Shown piece by piece: positions 28,047 to 35,239 of a stretch of DNA of 64,000 nucleotides; positions within the stretch are counted from its first letter, which is position 1, and the number at the start of each line of letters is the position of its first letter. The translations under genes were made by a program, and so were the position numbers. Below the pieces are notes generated by a model. That model was not told where the DNA came from, ran no database searches, and saw only the letters and a list, made by a program, of their open reading frames with translations. Origin of the DNA: Myxococcales bacterium (GTDB taxonomy: Bacteria; Myxococcota_A; Polyangia; Polyangiales; Polyangiaceae); assembly GCA_016191785.1 (NCBI GenBank), contig JACPVJ010000106.1, positions 1-64,000 of the forward strand. Direction: 5' to 3'.

Positions 28047-30707
28047 ATGGATCACCACCGCTTGTTCATCGGCGGAGAGTGGGTCGACGCGCGCGACGGC
28101 GCGCGCTTCGAGACCCTGGACCCGGGCACCGGTCAGCCGCTGGCGACGGTGGCAGCCGCCGGCAAGGCCGAAGTGGACCAGGCCGTCGGCGCAGCGCAGC
28201 GCGCCTTCGATTCCGGCGAGTGGTGCGGGCTCGATCCCGTCGAGCGCGGCGCCCGCGTGATGGAGCTGGCCGACCTGATCCAGGCTCACATCTCGGAGCT
28301 GGCCTTGGTCGAGGCCCTGGACTCCGGTGGCGTGGTGGCGCGCACCGGCAGCGACGTGTTCCAGGCCGCGCGCTTCCTGCGCGAGACGGCGCGTTACGCC
28401 GCCCACCACTTCCCCTGGACGGAGCGGGTCGCGGGGAAGAACCCGTTCTTTCCCGCCACCAACCGGGTTCGCCGCGAGCCGCTGGGGGTGTGCGCGGCGA
28501 TCATCCCCTGGAACTTCCCGCTGCTGATGGCGGTGTGGAAGCTGGGCATGGCGCTGTGCACGGGCAACACCTTGGTGCTGAAGCCGTCCCCCGAGACGCC
28601 GCTCTCGGCCCTGACGTTGGCGAAGCTGGTGCAAAAGTCACGCATCCCGCCCGGGGTGGTGAACGTGATCGTCGGTCCGGGGCGCGAGGTGGGCCAAGAG
28701 CTCTGCCGACACCCTGGGGTGGCGCGCGTGGCCTTCACCGGCAGCACGGCCGTCGGCAAAGAGGTCTGGAAGGCATGCGCCGAAGGCATGAAGCGCGTGT
28801 CGCTCGAGCTCGGTGGCAAGAGCGCGAACATCGTGCTCGAAGACGCCGACTTCGACCTGGCCGTGGACGGCGCGCTGTTCGCCACCTTCTTGCACACCGG
28901 CCAGGTCTGCGAGTCCGGGACGCGGCTGCTCTTGCCCGAGCGCTTGCACGATCGCTTCCTGGAAGAGCTGGTCCGCCGAGCCCGAGCGCTCACCGTCGGC
29001 TACCAGCTCGATCCGCGAACGCGCATCGGGCCCGTGGTGAACGCCCGACAGCGAGAGACGTTCGAGCGCTACGTGGAGCACGGCAAGCGCGACGGGGCGC
29101 GCCTGGTGTGCGGCGGTGCGCGGGCGGACGTCTCGGGCTTCGACGGGTTCTTCGTCGAGCCGACCATCTTCGCTGACGTGGCCCCAGAGATGACCATCGC
29201 GCGGGAAGAGATCTTCGGTCCCGTGCTCTCGGTGCTGCGTTATCGCGACGAGGCGGAGGCCATCGCCCTCGCCAACGACTCGGACTACGGCCTCGGCGGC
29301 GGCATTTGGAGCCGCGATCTCGCGCGTGCCGAGCGCATGGCCGAGCAACTCAGGACCGGTACGGTCTGGATCAACGACTGGCACGTCTTCCACGAGCACG
29401 CGCCGTTCGGCGGCATGAAGCACAGCGGCATCGGCCGTGAGATGGGGCACCATGGCCTGGCCGAGTACACCGAGCTGAAGCACATCCACGTGGGCGCCCA
29501 GGCCGACCCCGACGCCAAGCTCGGCCACAAGCTCTTGGTGCGGCGCCCTCGCTCGCTCTCCTACGACTACGAGCCCACCACCCGCATCGTGTCCGGCCCC
29601 GGCAGCTTGGCGCGACTGCACGCCGAGCTCAGCCAAGAGCAGAAATCGCGCGTGCTGGTGCTCACCGATCCCGGGGTGGTCCGAGCGGGCCTACTCGCCC
29701 GTCTCGAGGCCGTGCTCGGCGAACGCCTGGTGGCGACCTTCGCCGAGGTCCCCCAGGACTCGGGGCTCGAGGTGATCGACCGCGCAGCCGCCCTGGGTCG
29801 CGAGCACGCGGCGGACGCGGTCCTCTCGCTGGGGGGCGGCAGTGTGATCGACACGGCCAAGGGCGTCTGCGTCGCGCTGACTGGAGGGCTGAGGGCCATC
29901 GAGACCTTGGGCATTCATCACCTGACGGGCCCGCAGCTGTTCCACGTGTCGGTGCCCACCACCGCGGGCACCGGCAGCGAGGTGACGAGCGCGGCGGTGA
30001 TCAAGAACCACGCACTCAGGATCAAGGCGTACATCGTCGATCGTTTCATCACGCCGAACCTGGCGATCCTCGATCCGACGCTGACCACGGGTCTGCCGCC
30101 GGGGCTGACGGCGGCCACCGGGATGGACGCGCTGACCCACGCCGTCGAGGCGTACACCAGCCGGCAGGCGAATCCGATGGCCGACGCCCAGGCCCTGCAC
30201 GCCATCCGTCTGATCGCGAGGAACCTGGCGCGAGCCGTGACCGCCGGTGACGACCTCGCGGCGCGGGCCGAGATGCAGAGCGCCGCGACCCTCGCCGGGT
30301 GGGCCATCGCCAGCGCGCAAGTGGGTTTGGTGCACGGCATGAGTCACACCTTGGGCGCCCGACACGGCGTCGCCCACGGGACGGGCAACGGCATCTTGTT
30401 GCCGCACGTGCTGCGCTTCCACGGTGGCGCCCGGGCGACCCATGAGCGACTGGCAGAGGTCGCGCGGGCGCTGGGCGCGGACACCGGCGAGCTGGCCCCC
30501 GAGCAGGCGGCGCTGAAGGCCGCCGACGCGGTGACCGCTCTGCTCACTGCGTGCCAGCACCCGACTCGCCTCTCGGAGGTGGGAGTGACCGCGGAGGATC
30601 TCGCCGACTGCGCGGCGGTCGCGTTCGTGGACATCGCAAACCTGTCGGCGGCGCGGCGCCCGGCGCATCCCGGCGAGATCCTGGAAATCTACGAACGCGC
30701 GCTCTGA
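28047..30707 (+). CDS. Aldehyde dehydrogenase-alcohol dehydrogenase fusion
   Basis: The protein has 886 residues; a GGGGGAG ribosome-binding site precedes the ATG. Residues 1-500 are a full NAD(P)+-dependent aldehyde dehydrogenase of the hydrolytic superfamily: IIPWNFPLLMAVWK, FTGSTAVGKEV, general base Glu254 (LELGGKSANIV), nucleophile Cys288 (HTGQVCESGT), EEIFGPV. Residues 510-886 are an iron-type alcohol dehydrogenase: GGGSVIDTAKG (597-607), PTTAGTGSEVTS, metal ligands Asp694 and His698 (GMDALTHAVEAY), and the later HGMSHTLGARHGVAHG. The domain order matches AdhE, but the first half has the LELGGKS/QVC signature of acid-forming enzymes rather than CoA-acylating ones. The fusion could couple alcohol oxidation to acid with aldehyde channelling. 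It is divergent from regB. Confidence 0.92.
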   Translation: MDHHRLFIGGEWVDARDGARFETLDPGTGQPLATVAAAGKAEVDQAVGAAQRAFDSGEWCGLDPVERGARVMELADLIQAHISELALVEALDSGGVVARTGSDVFQAARFLRETARYAAHHFPWTERVAGKNPFFPATNRVRREPLGVCAAIIPWNFPLLMAVWKLGMALCTGNTLVLKPSPETPLSALTLAKLVQKSRIPPGVVNVIVGPGREVGQELCRHPGVARVAFTGSTAVGKEVWKACAEGMKRVSLELGGKSANIVLEDADFDLAVDGALFATFLHTGQVCESGTRLLLPERLHDRFLEELVRRARALTVGYQLDPRTRIGPVVNARQRETFERYVEHGKRDGARLVCGGARADVSGFDGFFVEPTIFADVAPEMTIAREEIFGPVLSVLRYRDEAEAIALANDSDYGLGGGIWSRDLARAERMAEQLRTGTVWINDWHVFHEHAPFGGMKHSGIGREMGHHGLAEYTELKHIHVGAQADPDAKLGHKLLVRRPRSLSYDYEPTTRIVSGPGSLARLHAELSQEQKSRVLVLTDPGVVRAGLLARLEAVLGERLVATFAEVPQDSGLEVIDRAAALGREHAADAVLSLGGGSVIDTAKGVCVALTGGLRAIETLGIHHLTGPQLFHVSVPTTAGTGSEVTSAAVIKNHALRIKAYIVDRFITPNLAILDPTLTTGLPPGLTAATGMDALTHAVEAYTSRQANPMADAQALHAIRLIARNLARAVTAGDDLAARAEMQSAATLAGWAIASAQVGLVHGMSHTLGARHGVAHGTGNGILLPHVLRFHGGARATHERLAEVARALGADTGELAPEQAALKAADAVTALLTACQHPTRLSEVGVTAEDLADCAAVAFVDIANLSAARRPAHPGEILEIYERAL

Positions 30708-30734
30708 GCGATCGCAATCGCGGGGACGGCGCGA

Positions 30735-31040
30735 GCGTGGCTCACCACGCTGACCCGCGCTCGATGACCACCCGCGGGACAAAACGCGTGGCTCACTGCG
30801 CTGACCCGCGCTCGATGACCACCCCCAGGTCAACGCGCGTGGCTCACCACGCTGACCCGCGCTCGATGACCGTCCCCAGGTCAACGCGCGTGGCTCACCC
30901 CGCTGACCCGCGCCCGATGACCACCCGCGGGACAAAACGCGTAGCTCACCCCGCTGACCCGCGCTCGATGACCGCCCCCAGGTCGAAGCGCGTGGCTCAC
31001 TGCGCTGAACCGCGCTCGATGACCGCTCGCAGGACCAGGC
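30735..31040. repeat. Tandem array: six 51-bp units
   Basis: Units start at 30735, 30786, 30837, 30888, 30939 and 30990, all exactly 51 bp apart. Each begins GCGTGGCTCAC (one variant GCGTAGCTCAC) and contains GACCCGCGCTCGATGACC with few changes. Two alternative tails occur (CCGCGGGACAAAAC and CCCAGGTCAACGC type). Units 1 and 3 contain the hairpin GCGTGG-CTCA-CCACGC. Because 51 is a multiple of 3, frames stay open through the array on both strands, but no start, signal or family supports a protein. There are no unique spacers, so it is not CRISPR. It fills most of the gap between the ALDH-ADH gene and the M23 lipoprotein. Confidence 0.95.
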
Positions 31041-31121
31041 GCAGGGGTCGATGGCTCCGCGTGTTCCATCGCTGCGCTCCGCGCTCTCCCGGATTGCGCG
31101 CCCCCCCGATCATGCGTCACC

Positions 31122-32276
31122 ATGCAGGCCATGGTGCGGCTAGGCTTCGGGCTGGCGTGCGTGTGTCTGCTGCTGGGTGGGTGTGCCGCCGGCGGCAGCG
31201 AAGAGGACAGCGGCGGGACCGGCGGCGCCACGGGCGGTGCGAGCTCCGGCGGCGGCGGCGGCGTCGGAAACGGCGGCGGCTGGGCCGGGAGCAGCGGCAG
31301 CGGCGGCGCCGCGGGCGCGAGCGGCGCCGCGGGGGCAGCCGGGACCCCGACCGGCGGCGGCGGAACCACCAGCGGCGGCGGCGGCTCCGGCGGGACCCCG
31401 ACCGGCGGCGGCGGAACCACCAGTGGCGGCGGCGGCTCCGGCGGGACCCCGAGCGGCGGCGGCGGAACCACCAGCGGCGGCGGAACGGGGGGCGGCACCA
31501 GCAACCCGATCTGCCTCGCTACTCAGGCCGGCGCCTATTGCGGCAACGACAGCATGAAGAACGCTGACCCGAACACCCTCTACCAGTGCTCGGGCGCGAA
31601 CAAGCCGCCGACCAGCAGCACGCCGTGCCCAAACGGCTGCGTGGTCGAGGCCCCCGGGACGCCCGATCACTGCAAGGCGGTGACCACTCCGGGCACCTAC
31701 AAGCTCCCCTGGAAGCCGGGCGTCAGCATGAGCCTCACGCAGGACTGCAACGATTCGTGCTGCAACGACCACGTGAACGACGACAAGTACGCGTGGGACT
31801 TCGCCAACGGCGGCGCGTTCACGGTGGTCGCGGCCCGCGGCGGGACCGTGACCCACCTCAAAGTCAACTCGACCTCCGGCTGTGGCTCGAGCTCGTGCGC
31901 CAATCAGGCGAACTTCATCGTCATCGACCACGGCGACGGCACCCACTCGACCTACCTGCACCTCGGCGGGATGACGCTCTCTGCCGGCGTCTCGTGCGGA
32001 GCCACGGTGCAGCAGGGGCAGTCCCTGGCCAAGGCCGGCACCACGGGGTGGTCCACCGGCGTGCACCTGCATTTCCAGGTGTCCAAGAACCCGGCGGGCG
32101 CTGCGACCTGCGAGTGCGGCAGCGCGGGCACCGGCTGCGGCGCTGCGACCGTGCCCTGGTCGAGCTTCTGGTCCACGCCCACCTACCCGACCGTGGCGGT
32201 AGAGTTCGTGGAGTGGTCCGCCGCGTCGAACTGCGCGAACCGGCGCATCACGATGCCGGCGTCGCAGAACGGCTAG
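31122..32276 (+). CDS. M23-type peptidase-fold lipoprotein with long Gly linker
   Basis: The protein has 384 residues; ATG 31131 is an alternative start. The signal ends in a lipobox (LLLGGC, Cys21). Residues 22-130 are a Gly/Ser/Thr linker that includes a 17-residue repeat (GTPTGGGGTTSGGGGSG). A small Cys domain follows (CLATQAGAYCGNDS, QCSGANK, PCPNGC). The C-terminal part is LytM/M23-like: DDKYAWDFANGGAFTVVAAR, VIDHGDGTHSTYLHL, and the HxH motif VHLHFQV. The first metal ligand pattern is divergent (H and D of CCNDHVNDDKYAWDF), so peptidoglycan endopeptidase activity is likely but not certain. Its 3' end overlaps the convergent acyltransferase by 29 nt. Confidence 0.85.
   Translation: MQAMVRLGFGLACVCLLLGGCAAGGSEEDSGGTGGATGGASSGGGGGVGNGGGWAGSSGSGGAAGASGAAGAAGTPTGGGGTTSGGGGSGGTPTGGGGTTSGGGGSGGTPSGGGGTTSGGGTGGGTSNPICLATQAGAYCGNDSMKNADPNTLYQCSGANKPPTSSTPCPNGCVVEAPGTPDHCKAVTTPGTYKLPWKPGVSMSLTQDCNDSCCNDHVNDDKYAWDFANGGAFTVVAARGGTVTHLKVNSTSGCGSSSCANQANFIVIDHGDGTHSTYLHLGGMTLSAGVSCGATVQQGQSLAKAGTTGWSTGVHLHFQVSKNPAGAATCECGSAGTGCGAATVPWSSFWSTPTYPTVAVEFVEWSAASNCANRRITMPASQNG
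31341..31487 (+). repeat. 51-bp coding repeat in the Gly linker (about 2.9 units)
   Basis: Units beginning GGGACCCCGA lie at 31341, 31392 and 31443, again exactly 51 bp apart, the third decaying near its end. They encode the 17-residue linker unit. The period equals that of the unrelated non-coding array about 300 bp upstream. Confidence 0.9.
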
Positions 32277-33357
32277 AGCCGTAGCGCGCGGCCAGCCGCA
32301 AGAACGGCGTCTCGAAATACCGATACGAGAGCGCCGCCAAGCCGATGCTCCCGGCGGCGGCCAGCGCGAAGACCGGCAGCGCACCAGCCCCGGGTAAGAG
32401 CCACTTGCTCGCGGTGATCACCGACACGTGCAAGAGGTAGATGCCATAGCTCACCTCGCCGACGTAGCGTGGGGCGGGCGCGTCCAAGAGCGGCGCGAGG
32501 CCGTGGTCCGCCCGCACGGCGACGGCCCCGACGAGCAGCACCATGACCACGTGAATCGCGAGCAGCGGAGCGTCGAGGGCGACACACGCGCCGAGCGCGA
32601 CCAGCAAGAAGGGGGCGCTGGGCCTGGCGGTCAAGAGCGAGAGCGCACGGAAGCTGGCAGCCTGATGCAACCCCATGGCCAAGAGCGCCCCTAGGCAGAT
32701 CGGTGCGGACAGGCTGGTCACGATCGAGACCAGAGCGCCGTCGGAGCCGAGCACCCCTGCACGCTCGGCCACCAGGTCGAGGCAGAAGAGGCCGAGCATC
32801 GCCGCCACCGGGAGCCTCCAGCCCCGGGTCAGGGCAACGAGCGGCGGCCAGTAGAGGTAGAACTGCGCCTCGGTGGCCAGCGACCACGAAAACCCGAACA
32901 CCACCGGGTGCGGGACCGCGTAGGTCACGAACCAATTGCCGGTGTACGTCGCGTAGTACGGCAGGCTCGACAGGAAGTGATCGCGGAGCGGCGACGGCGC
33001 CATGAGCAGCGCGCCGCGCAGGGCGTAGACGGCCAGGACCGCGTAATAGAGCGGAAAGATGCGGAGCGCGCGCCGAACGAAGAATCGACCGAGCGCGACG
33101 TGGCCGTGTCGCTCTCGCTCCCGCAAGAGCAGCGTGGTGATCAAGAACCCGCTGATGGCGAAGAACAAGTGGACGCCGAGCGGCCCCTTGCCCAGCACGC
33201 CGTCGAGGGGCCTGGGCGTCGAGTGATGCCACACCACCGGCAAGATGCTCAGGCACCGCAGCCCGTCCAGCGACGGAAAGCGTGACCGCTCGCGAAACGC
33301 TTGAAACGCGCCCGACGCGCTCGACCCCTCTCGCGCCCGCGTGGCCGGCTCGGTCAT
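32248..33357 (-). CDS. Membrane acyltransferase (acyltransferase 3 / OafA family)
   Basis: The protein has 369 residues and about ten helices. The family N-terminus is clear: FPSLDGLRCLSILPVVWHHS, with the catalytic-type histidine pair, then GVHLFFAISGFLITTLLLRE and RFFVRRALRIFPLYYAVL. Members transfer acetyl or other short acyl groups to sugars of O-antigen, capsule or peptidoglycan at the inner membrane. No periplasmic SGNH extension is present. It starts 6 nt after the PhaC-like gene stop on the same strand, so the two are probably co-transcribed. Its end overlaps the convergent M23 gene. Confidence 0.9.
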   Translation of the reverse strand: MTEPATRAREGSSASGAFQAFRERSRFPSLDGLRCLSILPVVWHHSTPRPLDGVLGKGPLGVHLFFAISGFLITTLLLRERERHGHVALGRFFVRRALRIFPLYYAVLAVYALRGALLMAPSPLRDHFLSSLPYYATYTGNWFVTYAVPHPVVFGFSWSLATEAQFYLYWPPLVALTRGWRLPVAAMLGLFCLDLVAERAGVLGSDGALVSIVTSLSAPICLGALLAMGLHQAASFRALSLLTARPSAPFLLVALGACVALDAPLLAIHVVMVLLVGAVAVRADHGLAPLLDAPAPRYVGEVSYGIYLLHVSVITASKWLLPGAGALPVFALAAAGSIGLAALSYRYFETPFLRLAARYGSSRSATPAS

Positions 33358-33363
33358 TGCCCT

Positions 33364-34482
33364 TCAGCGCGAGCGCGGCAACAGCCAGTCGATCATCGGC
33401 TGCCAGACTTCTCGCGGCGCCGCCGAACCCGCCACCACTCCCACGTGCCCACCCGAGACGGGGACCAGGGTCTTGTCGGTGGACGCGACCAGGTCGATGA
33501 TCGCGGCGGTGGCTTCCGGAGTCGCGATGTTGTCGCCCTTGCCGGCGAACGCCAAGAGGGGCTGCGTCACGGCGCCGAGCTCGCAGGGCTTGTCGCCGAA
33601 GCGGAGGCCGCCGCGGATCAGCCGATTGCCGCTCACGACCTCTCGCACCATCTGTTTGAAGGCTTCCTTGGGATAGGGGATGAGATCGTTGACCCAGGTG
33701 TTGACCGCGTCGAACGATCGCACGAAGCCCTCGTCGTCCAAGTTGGCGACGAAGTCGCCCCACTTGGTCACGGCGCGGGCGCCGCTCATCAGCTTGAACC
33801 CCAGGCTCGACGCCTTCCCGGGCACATTGCCCACCACGTCCATCAGCGGACCGATGCCGAGTGCACCGATGCGGGACGCCACGTAGGCCGCCCGCATCTT
33901 GGTGAAGTTCACGGGCGCACCGATGGTGACGATGTTCCGCACGCGGGGGTCGTGGTGGGTGGCGGCGTGCATCAGACAGAAGATGCCTCCCATGCAATAG
34001 CCCGCCAGACTGATGTCCTTGGCGCCCGCGGACTCGAGCGCGGCGTCGATGCAGGCGGGCACCCAGTCGAGGACATAGTCGTCGAGCCGGACTCGCTCGT
34101 CGTCGTGGTCGGGCACGCCGAAATCCACCACGAAGACGTCGAACCCCGCGTTGCGGAGCGTGCGCACCATGCTGTGCTCCGGGCGCAGGTCGTAGACGTA
34201 GGGGCGCACCATGAGCGGCGGAATCAGCAGAATGGGCGTCCCGTGGCGCTCGAACGAGACGCGATGGACCTCCGAGCCGAGCTCGTACTCGACGTCCCTG
34301 ATGGGCCGGACGCGCGACAGCACGAGCTTGCCTCGGGTCAGGACCACGTCGTGCGCTGCGCTGTTCTTGCCGGGCCGCGCCGCCCCCTCGGTGGCGTAGA
34401 CGAACCCGTTGACCAGCGACAGCACGGCGCGGTCGGCCCACTTCCGGGCGCGGCGACGCACGCTCTGGGGTTGCCTCACCAT
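33364..34482 (-). CDS. PhaC-like alpha/beta hydrolase (class III-type PHA synthase family)
   Basis: The protein has 372 residues. The lipase-like box has cysteine as nucleophile, GYCMGG (Cys163), as in polyhydroxyalkanoate synthases. The other triad members are Asp317 (GKGDNIATPE) and His346 (SGGHVGVVAG). Further PhaC-like segments are PILLIPPLMVRPYVYDLRP, VVDFGVPD and WVNDLIPYP. Length fits the class III catalytic subunit, which normally works with PhaE; no phaE is seen here. It may therefore be a synthase acting alone or a related acyltransferase. It sits between a membrane-anchored unknown (6 nt upstream) and the acyltransferase 3 gene. Confidence 0.82.
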   Translation of the reverse strand: MVRQPQSVRRRARKWADRAVLSLVNGFVYATEGAARPGKNSAAHDVVLTRGKLVLSRVRPIRDVEYELGSEVHRVSFERHGTPILLIPPLMVRPYVYDLRPEHSMVRTLRNAGFDVFVVDFGVPDHDDERVRLDDYVLDWVPACIDAALESAGAKDISLAGYCMGGIFCLMHAATHHDPRVRNIVTIGAPVNFTKMRAAYVASRIGALGIGPLMDVVGNVPGKASSLGFKLMSGARAVTKWGDFVANLDDEGFVRSFDAVNTWVNDLIPYPKEAFKQMVREVVSGNRLIRGGLRFGDKPCELGAVTQPLLAFAGKGDNIATPEATAAIIDLVASTDKTLVPVSGGHVGVVAGSAAPREVWQPMIDWLLPRSR

Positions 34483-34488
34483 GCTCCC

Positions 34489-35205
34489 TCACTCGAACAG
34501 CGGCGGTGGGCCGCCGTCGCTGGGGGGCAGCGGCGCCGTGCCCGACGGCGCCGGCGCCGCCGCCGCCGGAGGGGCAGCGTAGGTCGCCAAGACGGCCAGC
34601 GAGTAGTACTTGTGCTGGTGCGAGAGCCCCGCCCAGTCCGGCGCAGACAGCGCGCGCTTCACGCACGCCGCAGCCTTGCGCGCCGCCGGGCCGCGCCACG
34701 AACCGCTCTGACCCGGGAACACGTGGACCTTGCGCGCGCGGAAGTCGACGGTCAGGACGAAGTTGATGCTGCCATCTTTCGCGGCCTTCGGCGCGCAGTC
34801 GACGTTGTCGCGGATCGCACGGGTCAGCTGCTCTTCAAAGAACGGCAGACGGTCACAAAGACTCCCTTCCTGACCCCCGCGGGCGGATGCTCCGCACTTC
34901 ACTCGCAACACGTTGCCGACCTTCACTCGCTCGTTCGTCTGGCCGGCGTCCGGCGAACCCGGCGCGGGGGCCTCGGCGTCGGACGCCGCCGTGCCGGCGT
35001 CGCCGGCACCGCCCGCGTCTTTGGGGGCGTTCTCCGTGCCGCTCGGGCGGCGCCACAAGTAGAGGGGCACCGCCAAGAGCACCAGCCCGACCACGAGCGC
35101 CACGATCAGCTGCGCGCGCAACGGGCGGTCACCACCCCCGCCGCTTCCGCCGACACCGAGGCGCCGAAGGCTGGGCTCGCTGGGGAGGGAGGGGCGGCTG
35201 TGCAC
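34489..35205 (-). CDS. Single-pass membrane protein with Cys-containing domain, unknown function
   Basis: The protein has 238 residues: a Ser/Gly-rich cytoplasmic N-terminus, one helix (LIVALVVGLVLLAVPLYLW, about 33-51), an Ala/Gly/Asp spacer, then a domain of about 110 residues with four cysteines (VKCGASARGG, SLCDRLP, VDCAPK, AACVKRAL). A Pro/Ala-rich tail closes it. The phrase DGSINFVLTVDFRARKVHVF is strand-like. I know no named family; similar layouts are common next to kinases in myxobacteria. It lies 34 nt downstream of the kinase-FHA gene and 6 nt before the PhaC-like gene on the same strand. Confidence 0.6.
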   Translation of the reverse strand: MHSRPSLPSEPSLRRLGVGGSGGGGDRPLRAQLIVALVVGLVLLAVPLYLWRRPSGTENAPKDAGGAGDAGTAASDAEAPAPGSPDAGQTNERVKVGNVLRVKCGASARGGQEGSLCDRLPFFEEQLTRAIRDNVDCAPKAAKDGSINFVLTVDFRARKVHVFPGQSGSWRGPAARKAAACVKRALSAPDWAGLSHQHKYYSLAVLATYAAPPAAAAPAPSGTAPLPPSDGGPPPLFE

Positions 35206-35239
35206 GCGACGATCTCGCCCTTTCCGGCCTCGCTCGGGC

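Noticed and set aside
30735..31040. CRISPR array
   Set aside because: Units abut directly at 51 bp with no unique spacers, and there are no cas genes in the window.
30551..31567. A protein made of 17-residue repeats running through the 51-bp array
   Set aside because: The frame has no credible start or ribosome-binding site, begins inside the ALDH-ADH gene and ends inside the M23 gene in the wrong frame. It stays open because the period is a multiple of three.
33364..34482. Complete PHA synthesis locus
   Set aside because: No phaE, phaA, phaB or phasin gene is recognisable nearby, so only the hydrolase-fold protein is claimed.
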